From the NCBI RefSeq assembly GCF_029542785.1, contig NC_083370.1, positions 310,001 to 374,000 of the forward strand: a DNA stretch of 64,000 bases, in the 5' to 3' direction. Position numbers and translations under genes: made by a program. This DNA is from Malassezia japonica (Eukaryota; Basidiomycota; Malasseziomycetes; Malasseziales; Malasseziaceae). This document shows, one piece after another, positions 1-9,800 of the stretch (position 1 is its first letter; the number at the start of each line of letters is the position of its first letter). The notes beneath the pieces are model-generated. The model was not told the DNA's origin. It saw nothing but the letters and a program-made list of their open reading frames with translations, and did no database searches.

Positions 1-153
1 TTGTTGACGTAGGTCTGGTGGTGCTTGTCGTGGTGGATCGTCATGATCTCCTTGGAGATGAACGGCTCCAGCGCATCGTAAGCGTAGGGCAGAGGAGGAA
101 GAGTGTACTCGGCTGCGGTTAGCGGGGAAGGACATTCAGGAGGACGTACTCAT
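1..153 (-). CDS. SOD2: Mn superoxide dismutase (Mala s 11-like), 5' end only
   Basis: This enzyme dismutates superoxide to peroxide and oxygen. Only the N-terminus is inside the window; the gene runs off the left edge. A four-base first exon (150-153, ATG plus A) is joined across a 37-nt intron (113-149, GTACGT donor, GCTAAC branch, CAG acceptor) to exon 2 (1-112). The product begins [20 protein letters not shown] and continues with the family signature [15 protein letters not shown], including the first metal-ligand histidine region. No mitochondrial presequence is visible, so a cytosolic Mn-SOD is plausible, as known in other basidiomycetes. The N-terminus resembles Malassezia allergen Mala s 11, recognised from memory. 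Confidence 0.9.
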
Positions 154-313
154 TGTGGTAGTCGAAGTTGGGAGGGAGCCGTTGCCACTCCCCGCACTGT
201 TAAGTCCATGGCCCCTGCGGCCGGGCCAGAGGCCGTCGGACCCGGCATCCAACCAGAGGCCAGCAAATGCGTTTCTAGAAGCCCGATCACTTCATACGTC
301 ATGACGAAATCGC

Positions 314-319
314 CACGTG
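314..319. promoter_or_regulatory. CACGTG E-box upstream of Mn-SOD
   Basis: Perfect CACGTG palindrome about 160 bp upstream of the Mn-SOD start. It is one of a series of such sites in intergenic spaces of this window. Binding by a bHLH factor such as Cbf1 or Tye7 is inference. Confidence 0.4.
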
Positions 320-389
320 GGTGCACGGACGCCTAAGGGCGCCGGGCGCAGGGCGTTGTGCGCTGTGCACGGAGCAGCGGCGGAAGGGG

Positions 390-1473
390 CTATTCGCTAT
401 CGTAGTCATCACTTGCCTCCTCGGCCTCGGGGTAGTCGAGCACGCCCTCGTCGTCGCTCTGCTCCAGGTCCGAATTGGCGTCCGAGACGGCGTCCGAGGC
501 CGTGCCAGAATCGGCCTCGCCGATTTCCTCGCTCTCCTCCGAGCTCGGCTCGCGGATGCGCGCTGCGTTGCCGTGTCGGCGCGCGCGGGCGGCGCGCAGC
601 TCGTCGAGACGCGACTTGCGGGTATTGGATTCAGACATTGTCCGATGGCTCTCGTCAGGCGGAGGCGAAACACTGACAATGCCCGAGTCGGACGACGCAT
701 AGTCTCCTTGCGATGCGGCATCGTCATCATCGACGACAAAGTCTTGAAGGGACCCCTCTTCGTCGCTATCATTCGCTTCCTCTTCAGATTCGTGATTCAC
801 CGCCTCGGAGCGGTGCCACGACGCCTCGTCTTCGGTCAGATCTTCGTAGATCACGCCACTGCGTTAGTAATGCGACGTACCATTCCGGATTGGAACACTC
901 TCCCTCAAGGATCTCGCTCGAGCATACACCACACCGAAGCACGCCGTCATCCTCGTCGCGAATGACATGGTAAAATGTCGCAGGGTCAAAGAGGCCTGTG
1001 TGAGCCGAGTAACGTACCCTCCCAAAGGTCCTGGCTGATGGGGGGCGCATCACGCTGACTATTTGTGCTTTCGCGCAGCGCCTCCAATACGCCCTTGAGC
1101 GCCCATAGCTCCAGCGGCGGCGTCACGACTTGCACGCGACAGCTCGGGCACACCTTTTTGCGGCGTACCGTTCCCCGCTGCTCGTCTTCTTCGTTTACAT
1201 GCATCTCCACCTTGAACCAGGATACGAGGCAGTTGGCACAAAAGATATGGCCGCACGGCGAGACGCTGCGTGAGCACAATAGACGTACACGCATGGGCGG
1301 TCGAGCAGCTCCATGCAAATGCCACAGAGCAGCCCATTCTCCACCTTGGAAAGCGTCGCATTGGCACGAGCCAGTTCATCTCCTTCGCGTCCTAACTGAA
1401 TGCCCTCGTCCTCTGAAGAGTCGCTAATCACCTCGACGGTGCGCCGCCGCTTTGGCGCGTGTCCCCCCGCCAT
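390..1473 (-). CDS. RING-finger protein with second Cys cluster and acidic tail (CHFR/Psh1-like E3 ligase)
   Basis: Probable E3 ubiquitin ligase of 338 residues. Three tiny introns (1266-1288, 23 nt; 996-1017, 22 nt; 859-880, 22 nt) must be removed to keep frame. The spliced product has a basic N-terminus (KRRR) with an acidic SDSSEDE patch, then a C3HC4 RING running from LLCGICMELLDRPC through SPCGHIFCANC to KVCPSCR. A second cysteine group follows (RCGVC, then GECSNPECG), and the C-terminal third is rich in Asp, Glu and Ser. RING plus a second zinc cluster plus an acidic tail recalls yeast Psh1, the Cse4 ligase, or CHFR; this is inference. The start at 1473 has a good GCCATGG context; an in-frame ATG at 1506 is possible. 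Divergent from SUB2. Confidence 0.75.
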
Positions 1474-1510
1474 GGCGTTCTGCGCGTCGCGTCGATTCCT
1501 CCACATATAT

Positions 1511-1527
1511 CACGTGGCGTACACGTG
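1511..1527. promoter_or_regulatory. Two CACGTG E-boxes in a divergent promoter
   Basis: CACGTG occurs at 1511-1516 and 1522-1527 in the 110-bp space between the start codons of the RING gene and SUB2. The sites are seen directly; their function is inferred. Confidence 0.45.
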
Positions 1528-1583
1528 CCGCAGCGTGCCAGTCGTCGCCTTCTTCCCCGCTACCAACGTGCAGCATTGAGAAG

Positions 1584-2917
1584 ATGGACAACGAGGAGTA
1601 GGTGTGAAGCGCGACGTACATGCTGACCGCAGTCTTATTGATTACGAGGAGGAAGTGACTGTGGCTCCCTCCACCGGCACCACCACCGAGACCACGACCA
1701 CGACCACGGCCGCGGCGGGTGAAGAAAAAGACAAGAAGGGCAGCTACGTCGGTATCCACTCGACGGGTTTCCGTGACTTTTTGCTGAAGCCCGAGCTGCT
1801 CCGTGCGATCAGTGACCTTGGTTTCGAGCACCCCTCCGAGGTGCAGCAGGAGTGCATTCCCCAGTCGATTCTCGGCATGGATGTGCTTTGCCAGGCCAAG
1901 TCTGGTATGGGTAAGACGGCCGTGTTTGTGCTTGCCACGCTGCAGCAGATTGAGCCGGTCGACGGCGAGGTGTCGGTCATTGTCATGTGCCACACGCGTG
2001 AGCTGGCCTACCAGATCAAGAACGAGTACGCTCGTTTCACCAAGTACATGCCCGAGGTGCGCACCGCTGTCGTGTATGGTGGTACGCCCATCCGTGAGGA
2101 TCAGGCGATGCTTGCGGACAAGACCAAGTGCCCCCACATTATTGTCGGCACGCCCGGTCGTATGAACGGTCTGGTGCGCGACAAGTCGCTCAAGGGTGGT
2201 GAAGTGAAGCACTTTGTGCTGGACGAGTGTGACAAGATGCTCGACAACCTTGAAATGCGCCGCGATGTGCAGGAGATCTTCCGCGCGACGCCCCACCACA
2301 AGCAGGTGATGATGTTCAGTGCGACGCTCTCCAAGGAGATCCGCCCCACCTGCAAGAAGTTCATGCAGAACCCGCTGGAGATCTACGTCGACGATGAGAC
2401 GAAGCTCACGCTGCACGGTCTGCAGCAGCACTACGTCCGCCTCGAGGAGTCCGCCAAGAACCGCAAGCTGAACGACCTGCTCGACTCGCTCGAGTTCAAC
2501 CAGGTGATTATCTTTGTCAAGTCGATCTCGCGTGCGAATCAGCTTGACCAGCTCCTGCGCGAGTGCAACTTCCCTTCGATCTCGATCCACGGTGGTCTGC
2601 CCCAGGACGAGCGTATCAAGCGGTACCAGCAGTTCAAGAACTTTGAGAAGCGTATCCTTGTCGCGACCGACATCTTTGGCCGTGGTATCGATGTGGAGCG
2701 TGTCAACGTCTCCATCTCGTACGACACGCCGTCGGACGCGGACTCGTACCTGCACCGTGTCGGCCGTGCGGGTCGTTTCGGTACCAAGGGTCTTGCCATC
2801 ACCTTTGTGTCCAGCGATGAGGACGCCGAGGTGCTCAAGCAGATCCAGAGCCGCTTCGAGGTGGCCGTCCCAGAGCTCCCCGAGTCGATCGAGGCCAGCT
2901 CGTACATGAACGCATAA
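1584..2917 (+). CDS. SUB2: DECD-box RNA helicase Sub2/UAP56 (splicing and mRNA export)
   Basis: ATP-dependent RNA helicase acting in spliceosome assembly and, with TREX, in nuclear mRNA export. A 14-nt first exon (1584-1597) is joined over a 35-nt intron (1598-1632) to exon 2, giving a 432-residue protein beginning [13 protein letters not shown], the family N-terminus. Motifs in order: Walker A AKSGMGKT near residue 90, TRELA, GTPGR, the diagnostic LDECDKML near residue 200 (DECD rather than DEAD), SAT, and [10 protein letters not shown]. The DECD box and start sequence separate it from eIF4A and Dhh1. A long Thr run follows the N-terminus. The only domain-free stretch is this Thr/Glu segment. 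Confidence 0.97.
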
Positions 2918-2983
2918 GCGCTTTGTAGTCTACGTAGGATCGCTTTCGTCCTGCAAGTGGAGGCGTTCGAAATTTTCCCCACG

Positions 2984-3733
2984 ATGGAGCCGAAGAATGG
3001 CGATTTTCAGACGCGCGAGTACTGGGACCAGCGCTATGCGTCCGAGGCGCCGGATGCAGACTTTGACTGGTTCCGCAAGGTGCGTTGTCGTGCTAATGCA
3101 GTATAGCGACATCTCGTACGCACTACGACTCACGCAGCGACATTATGCACGAACTCGTGCCCGACCGTGCGAGTCGCATCCTGATGTTGGGGTGCGGCAA
3201 CTCGAGTAGGTAGCGTGGCTGACGCAGCGTTGAGTGCAGATATGTATGAGGACGGGTACAAGAATATCGTCAGTACGTACAGCGACTGACCAAGATTTGG
3301 ACTACAGCTCGGTGCTCATTGAAAAGATGCAGCAGCGCGCTCCGGATATGGAGTGGAAGGTGATGGATATCCGGGAGCTCGAGGAGCATGCGGATGAGCT
3401 GGGAGGCAAGGGGACATGGGACGTAATTATCGATAAGGGTAGGTGGCTTGGCTGACCCAGGCACCATGGACGCTCTCATGGCCGAAAACGCCTCGGTCTG
3501 GAACCCATCCGAGCAGGTGCTCGACAATGTCCGCCGCGAAGTCGACGGCGTGCTTGCGTAGGTGGATATGCTGACCCAGATTGCTCAAAAGCCACACGGG
3601 CCTCTTTCTCTACTTTACGTTTGGCCAGCCGCATTTCCGCAAGCCGCACATGCAGCGGCCGAATTGGACGATTGAACAGCGCGAGCTGGGCGACACGTTC
3701 CATTACTATTTGTACATTGGCCGCAAGGAGTAG
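2984..3733 (+). CDS. SAM-dependent methyltransferase, eEF1A-lysine methyltransferase 4 (EEF1AKMT4)-like
   Basis: Class I methyltransferase of 205 residues, by family likely acting on elongation factor 1A lysine. Six introns, each exactly 22 nt, interrupt 618 coding bases: 3080-3101, 3116-3137, 3206-3227, 3273-3294, 3439-3460 and 3558-3579. Spliced features: N-terminal EYWDQRYASEAPDADFDWF, SAM-binding motif I RILMLGCGNSTLS, acidic motif II NLDYSSVL, motif DVIIDKGTMDALM, and the C-terminal FGQPHFRKPHM segment typical of the EEF1AKMT4/METTL13 N-terminal group. It ends directly against the stop codon of SPP2 with no bases between. The substrate is inferred. Confidence 0.8.
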
Positions 3734-4885
3734 CTAGCGGTATCGGTCGCTTGACCGCTCGTAGCGAGAACGGTGAGAGTCGCGAGAGTCGCGGCGGTAG
3801 TCGTCTCGGCGAGAATCACGAGAATCGCGACGGTAGTCGTCTCGGCGATCGTCGCGGCGGTAGTCATCCCGGCGATAGTCGTCGCGGCGGTAGTCATCCC
3901 GGCGATGGTCGTCGCGGCGGTAGTCATCCCTGCGGCTCTCTCGCCGCTCATCTCGCCGATCACGGTCATCCCGAGGACTGCCACGGCTGGGTTCGCCACG
4001 CAGGCTATTGCTACGCACGACCGGCGTGTACTTGCGGTCGTCGCGGCGGCGTTCCGGTCGCTTGGATGCCGACGGAACCTGGCGCTCTTTGGCGCCTAGT
4101 CCAAGAAGCACCGCACGTTTCTGAACCTCGGGCGCCTTTGTTGGCCCGCTGCGTGACTTGCCGACGCCTGACCCATCCTTCCAGCCCATACCGCGCAGCA
4201 TTGCAGCGCCAAACTCTTCAATCGGCATCGTCGAGTAGTCGTCGAGCGTCGGTGCGTCCGGGCGCGTATCCACATCGTGCTGCAGCATTTCCTCTTCCGG
4301 CGGCTGTGAAATAACGCGGTCTCCGCCGCCTCGTCGCTTGCCTTGAGCGCCAGCGACCAGCTCGCGAATCGCCGCTGCCTCGTCGGTCTCGGGCTCGTGC
4401 GGAGGCGTAGGCGCAGTCTCGTGTGCCGGTGGCGTCGTATCACGCTCCATAGGTACCTCCTCCCCCTCCTCGGGAGTCTCGGTGCGTTTTACAACGAGCC
4501 CGTGCTGCTGTGGCTCGGTAAAAGCACGCTCCGGTGCATTGTCTGTGGCATCTCCGCGCACTGGCGCCTTGCCCTCCTGCCCTGGGCGTCGCATCGATGC
4601 AAGCGATCCCAGTTCAGATGCATGGCGGTCCAATAGTCCCAGGCGCTTCTTGCGGTCCTCGCGCCAGTCGGTGTGCGTCTGCATGGGAATCACGCGGGGA
4701 ACATTGGCTTCGCGTGGCTCGTGGCGCTTCCTTTTCACGCCGAGCGGCACATCGCGCGGCTTTTCGTCGTCCTCTTCCTCTTCTTCAAACAGTGCCACGC
4801 GCGCCTGAGCACGGCGCCCCTGCTCGTTGCGCCCCGCGAGCGAGAAGGAGACGCCGGTGCTTGGCGCCGAGCTCCTTCCAGCCAT
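3734..4885 (-). CDS. SPP2: G-patch pre-mRNA splicing factor Spp2 (GPKOW-like)
   Basis: Spp2 recruits and activates the DEAH helicase Prp2 before the first splicing step. The 383-residue protein has a basic, low-complexity N-terminal half, then the conserved block DDYSTMPIEEFGAAMLRGMG followed by WKDGSGVGKS, the Spp2-type G-patch. The C-terminal quarter is a tandem array of RRDDY and RDSRD units, longer than expected for the family. The start at 4885 (MAGRSSAPSTG) is chosen because it begins the Spp2-like region; an in-frame ATG at 4927 would lie deep in the 85-bp promoter shared with PEP4. The stop codon abuts that of the convergent methyltransferase gene (TAG then CTA). Confidence 0.85.
   Translation of the reverse strand: MAGRSSAPSTGVSFSLAGRNEQGRRAQARVALFEEEEEDDEKPRDVPLGVKRKRHEPREANVPRVIPMQTHTDWREDRKKRLGLLDRHASELGSLASMRRPGQEGKAPVRGDATDNAPERAFTEPQQHGLVVKRTETPEEGEEVPMERDTTPPAHETAPTPPHEPETDEAAAIRELVAGAQGKRRGGGDRVISQPPEEEMLQHDVDTRPDAPTLDDYSTMPIEEFGAAMLRGMGWKDGSGVGKSRSGPTKAPEVQKRAVLLGLGAKERQVPSASKRPERRRDDRKYTPVVRSNSLRGEPSRGSPRDDRDRRDERRESRRDDYRRDDHRRDDYRRDDYRRDDYRRDDRRDDYRRDSRDSRRDDYRRDSRDSHRSRYERSSDRYR
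3790..3945. repeat. Minisatellite coding for RRDDY units
   Basis: Tandem, slightly degenerate copies of a sequence containing CGGCGGTAGTCATCC and related blocks, encoding the RRDDY/RRDDH array at the C-terminus of SPP2. Unit number is likely to vary between strains (inference). Confidence 0.7.
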
Positions 4886-4970
4886 CGCGACGAAGGTATT
4901 ATGTAAGCAATTAATGCCCCGCCACACGGGCCGTGCTTCATCGCTATCAACGTCCCGGTAGTTTCCAGTG

Positions 4971-6247
<1,277 letters not shown>

Positions 6248-6686
6248 ACAAGTAGACAGTGTTTAAATCAACTGGTCATGTATGTGGGAACACTGCCTCG
6301 CAACTGCGCACAAAAGCAATGACGCACTCAGGCCTTCGGCGCATCCACCGACGAATGAGGCACCAGATCCTATATAAAGATCGTCGCCGTCCATGTGGAG
6401 GCGCATCGGACCAACCGTTTGGGCGGATCGTAGAACGTAGAATTCTCGCACAACGTGGAGCAACGCGCAAGTTTCGCCTACGCAAGGTCTTTTAAGAGGG
6501 GGAACAATGGGAGCATAGCACTGTACCCTCCCTGACTGAGTCTCCAGCGTGTCGTGCTTTTTGGCGGCGCATTCTATTCCATTCTCCGCCGCTGGTCCGG
6601 TCTTCCTTTGTGCTCCCCCTCTCACTGCTGGTCAGTGATTCTTCTTGATTGGTCTGGCACCACAAGTACCTCGTACTCCCTATATA
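6248..6686. other. Intergenic region with TATA box and conserved promoter block
   Basis: No coding sequence recognised. It holds a TATATAAA box at 6371-6378 and the palindromic element at 6622-6639, which is also present ahead of the downstream paralogue. Another TATATAA runs directly into the ATG at 6687. Confidence 0.5.
6622..6639. promoter_or_regulatory. Palindromic element shared by the two tandem secreted-protein genes (copy 1)
   Basis: TCACTGCTGGTCAGTGAT: inverted repeat TCACTG/CAGTGA with a short centre. It lies 47 bp upstream of the first paralogue's ATG and within a longer block (CCGCTGGT...CTTCTT) that matches the second promoter. Probably a transcription-factor site; the factor is unknown. 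Confidence 0.5.
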
Positions 6687-9020
6687 ATGGCGGCTCCATC
6701 CTCATCATCATCGGCTGGTCCGATGTACTCGAAGCGTACCTCGCTCATCCGCTTCAGTCTCCTCGCCTTGGTCGTTACCGTGCTCACGGCGCAGAGCACT
6801 GTTGCGGCACCGGTGCACACGCATGGCCGCCGTCACTTTGGCAACGCACATCACATTGCGGCGCGTGACGGCCACCAGGCCGTGGCGCAGTCGGACGATC
6901 ACAACCTGGGCGGCGGTGCTTCGGTCGACCTGAGCAAGGTCTTTGGCCAGGCGCTCGGCGGCGTGCTCAAGGTCAACGGCGACATCGATTACCAGCACAG
7001 GCAGGGGTCGCAGAAGGACAACACGTCGCGTTCTTCGTCGTTCAACTCGCAGCCGACTTCGTCGCACAGCTCGAGCTCGTCGTCGTCGTCGTCGTCGTCG
7101 TCTCCGTCGTCGTCGTCGTCCCATTCGTCGAAGCACCCTTCGCACTCGTCGCACCCTTCGCACTCGTCGCACTCGTCGCACTCGTCGCACCCGTCGCACT
7201 CGTCGCACCCGTCGCACTCGTCGCACTCGTCGCACTCGTCGCACTCGTCGCACTCTTCAAAGCACTCCCCTTCGTCGTCGCATCACGGCAACTCGAAGCA
7301 TGCCAAAGAGTCTCCGTGCTCGGACGACAAGTCCAAGTCGCACTCGTCTCACCACAAGCCCACGCCTTCTCACCACGGCAAGTCCAAGGATGCCAAGGAG
7401 TCGCCGTGCTCGGATGACAAGTCCAAGTCGCACACTTCTTCGAAGCCGACCAAGTCGAGCTCGTCGCACACCCCTACGCCTTCGCACGCATCCAAGGATG
7501 AGGAGCCTTGTGAGGAGGATGAGGAACCTGTGCCCTCGTCGAGCGCCTCGAACCCCAAGCATGCTTCGCGCCCTGCTCACCTCAATTCGAAGTCGGCCTC
7601 TAGCTCGAGCTCGCCGAGCGGTGCTCGCAACATGGCCGTGAACACGGGTGCCTCGTCCAAGTCCTCTTCCTCCGGTGGTTTCTACCGCATTGGCCTCTCG
7701 ACCGGAAGCGAGGCGGTACCGTTCACCGGCGACTCGTCCGAGTCGCACGCCTCGGCGGGCGGCCGCATTGCTTCGGTCCAGACCAGCTCCAAGGAGCCCG
7801 GAGGAAACTTGCCCAACCAGTCCGTCATCACCAACAACCCCAAGTACGGCTTCATGGAGGCGCAGCACGACTTGTACGCGCTGCGCAAGTGGGCCGGTGA
7901 CCTGAAGGACCTGGAAAGCAAGCAGGACCGCAACGAGACGCTCATGGCTCTGTTCGACGCCGCTTCGCGCTACTACCCCGACGTGGATACCCAGAAGGTG
8001 GTGCGCATTATGCTTGCCGACATCAAGACCGAGTCCGACTTTGAGCAGGACAACAACAGCGGTGCGCGCCTCGACTCGGGCCACAGCCTTGGTCTCCTGC
8101 AGGTGAGCCCTGGCAAGAGCGCGCAGGAGCTGCCTCTCTTCCAGAAGGCCGCGGCGAGCGCTGCTAACATCTATTCGTGGACTGTTGGCCAAGGCTCCGC
8201 AGAAGAGGTGAGCAAGGGCGGCCGCTCTGTCCTCGGCGCGCTGAAGGACTTTAAGACGGGTAAGGAGATTGATCTCAAGAACCTCTCGAAGGAGGACCTT
8301 TCGAAGCCTTGGGTCAACATTCACGTCGCGATGTGGGTGCAGTCAAATCTTGCTCGTACCGGCAGCCTGGACCCCTCGAACTGGGACAAGGTCGCGTCCG
8401 CGAGCAAGGCGGTGCGTGCTGCCTACAAGCCTGCGGTGAACAAGATTGTCGACTCGAGCAGCGCCTCGTCGGGTGCGGGTTCGAGCGCAGGCTCCGGCTC
8501 GGGCTCTGGCTCGGGCTCCGACTCGGGCTCTGCCTCTTCGAACGCTGGTTCGTCCGCTGACTCCAACTCGGGCTCGGATATTGGCTCTAACTCGGGCTCG
8601 GCCATGTCAGGTGCGTCTTCGGGCGCTGGCTCGTCCTCGGGCATGACCAAGCGTGCGAAGAAGAGCAAGGGCAAGTCGAGCGCGAGCTCGAGCGCTGACT
8701 CGAGTGCGGGTGGCGCGTCGACGACCTTCAGCGAGAGCGAGTACCAGAGCAAGCTCAAGGCGCTGGACAAGGCACTCAAGGGCAAGAGCCACCAGAAGCC
8801 GACGTTTGCGACCGGTCTCGGCTCGTGGGTCGCTGGCCCCGCCGGTGACGGCGGTGGTTACAAGGCCTCCGGCGATGATATCAGTGGCCAGTACTTCAAG
8901 CACATCAGCAAGGGTCTGTCTGTGATGTACACCGGAAGCGACAAGGAGAGCAGCAAGTACGGTCAATCTTGGCTGGACGACATTAAGCTGGTCCCTGGCC
9001 TGGTTGACTACAACAAGTAA
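6687..9020 (+). CDS. Large secreted Ser/His-rich protein with putative lysozyme/transglycosylase-like domain (paralogue 1)
   Basis: Protein of 777 residues, not identified by name. Order: short leader, hydrophobic signal segment [20 protein letters not shown], a Ser-His repeat region, a conserved [16 protein letters not shown] block, then a globular domain from about residue 372. This contains [13 protein letters not shown] followed by SLGLLQVSP, matching the SLT-type pattern E-S-x-F ... GLLQ-x-x-P, with Glu 449 as candidate catalytic acid. Then come Gly-Ser repeats and a conserved C-terminal module ending [21 protein letters not shown] role in cleaving peptidoglycan or other glycans is inferred from the motif only. 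The start could instead be the in-frame ATG at 6723, because a TATA-like sequence overlaps 6687. Tandem paralogue of the gene at 9801. Confidence 0.6.
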   Translation: MAAPSSSSSAGPMYSKRTSLIRFSLLALVVTVLTAQSTVAAPVHTHGRRHFGNAHHIAARDGHQAVAQSDDHNLGGGASVDLSKVFGQALGGVLKVNGDIDYQHRQGSQKDNTSRSSSFNSQPTSSHSSSSSSSSSSSSPSSSSSHSSKHPSHSSHPSHSSHSSHSSHPSHSSHPSHSSHSSHSSHSSHSSKHSPSSSHHGNSKHAKESPCSDDKSKSHSSHHKPTPSHHGKSKDAKESPCSDDKSKSHTSSKPTKSSSSHTPTPSHASKDEEPCEEDEEPVPSSSASNPKHASRPAHLNSKSASSSSSPSGARNMAVNTGASSKSSSSGGFYRIGLSTGSEAVPFTGDSSESHASAGGRIASVQTSSKEPGGNLPNQSVITNNPKYGFMEAQHDLYALRKWAGDLKDLESKQDRNETLMALFDAASRYYPDVDTQKVVRIMLADIKTESDFEQDNNSGARLDSGHSLGLLQVSPGKSAQELPLFQKAAASAANIYSWTVGQGSAEEVSKGGRSVLGALKDFKTGKEIDLKNLSKEDLSKPWVNIHVAMWVQSNLARTGSLDPSNWDKVASASKAVRAAYKPAVNKIVDSSSASSGAGSSAGSGSGSGSGSDSGSASSNAGSSADSNSGSDIGSNSGSAMSGASSGAGSSSGMTKRAKKSKGKSSASSSADSSAGGASTTFSESEYQSKLKALDKALKGKSHQKPTFATGLGSWVAGPAGDGGGYKASGDDISGQYFKHISKGLSVMYTGSDKESSKYGQSWLDDIKLVPGLVDYNK
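7069..7260. repeat. TCG-rich microsatellite coding for poly-Ser and Ser-His (SHSSHPSH) repeats
   Basis: Runs of TCG codons followed by near-perfect CACTCGTCG units encode Ser tracts and Ser-Ser-His repeats in the first secreted paralogue. Length variation between isolates is expected from the repeat purity. Confidence 0.85.
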
Positions 9021-9800
9021 ATGCTACTTGTTGGATGCTTGTAAATATTCCTGTTGCAGACTATGTTGCACAGACGCGGTTGTGCTCGTGCTGGACACGT
9101 GCAGAACCGTTGCCTGACCCCTCCCCCCAGTAAATATTGTTGTCCAATAGGGCGTATGTAAATCGGAAGGAGCACCTTTTTCCCTTATGTCCCCGCATGG
9201 GACAATGATGCAACGTGGCAAGTACGCCACGATCACCAGCGACCATGCGGAGTGGACTACGGCGTTCTATATGCCAAGCCCATAGCGTAGGCGGGGTTGT
9301 TCGGCTGTATTATACAAGGCGTACAATACACAGCCCAGTCGCTTGCCAGCACCCCAAAATGGGGTGGAGCCTTCGTCTCGGCGCAGGGCCCATGCAGCCA
9401 CTGTACTCCACCTTGGCTGTACCTCGCATGCAGTGGATATTGCATTTCAGGCACGGCAAGCGATCGCGCGCCAAATTGATGTGGAGGTCTCGAAACCAGC
9501 CAACGATCCTCGGAGAATTGTTGCGCGTAGATTCTACCCTTGACTCCGCATAGCCTTGCAGCGAAGGTTACGAGATGAACACCGAACGTATATAGATACG
9601 TGGGAAGCCAAATGTGAATCTTTACCCCTTCCTCTAACGACTCCTTACGCGTGAGCCTCCCTTGACGGGCTGTCCGCTGCTGCTACCTTTTCCTTTTCTA
9701 GCCGCTGGTTCGGCACTTCTGTTGGTCCCTACACGTATCACTGCTGGCCAGTGATCCACTCTTCCCACACATTCCCCAAACACATTTGCAGAACTACGAC
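9021..9800. other. Intergenic region between tandem paralogues
   Basis: No gene recognised. The first 150 bp match the 3' flank of the second paralogue in blocks (TGTTGCACAG, GTGCTGGACAC, GCCTGACC, ATGTAAAT, AAGGAG). A TATATAGATA sequence lies near 9589, and the palindromic promoter element at 9737-9755. Confidence 0.5.
9737..9755. promoter_or_regulatory. Palindromic element shared by the two tandem secreted-protein genes (copy 2)
   Basis: ATCACTGCTGGCCAGTGAT, inverted repeat ATCACTG/CAGTGAT, 45 bp before the ATG at 9801. It matches copy 1 at 17 of 18 aligned positions. Confidence 0.5.

Noticed and set aside
7069..7260. CRISPR-like array
   Set aside because: The repeats are in-frame Ser/His codons without spacers, in a eukaryotic gene.
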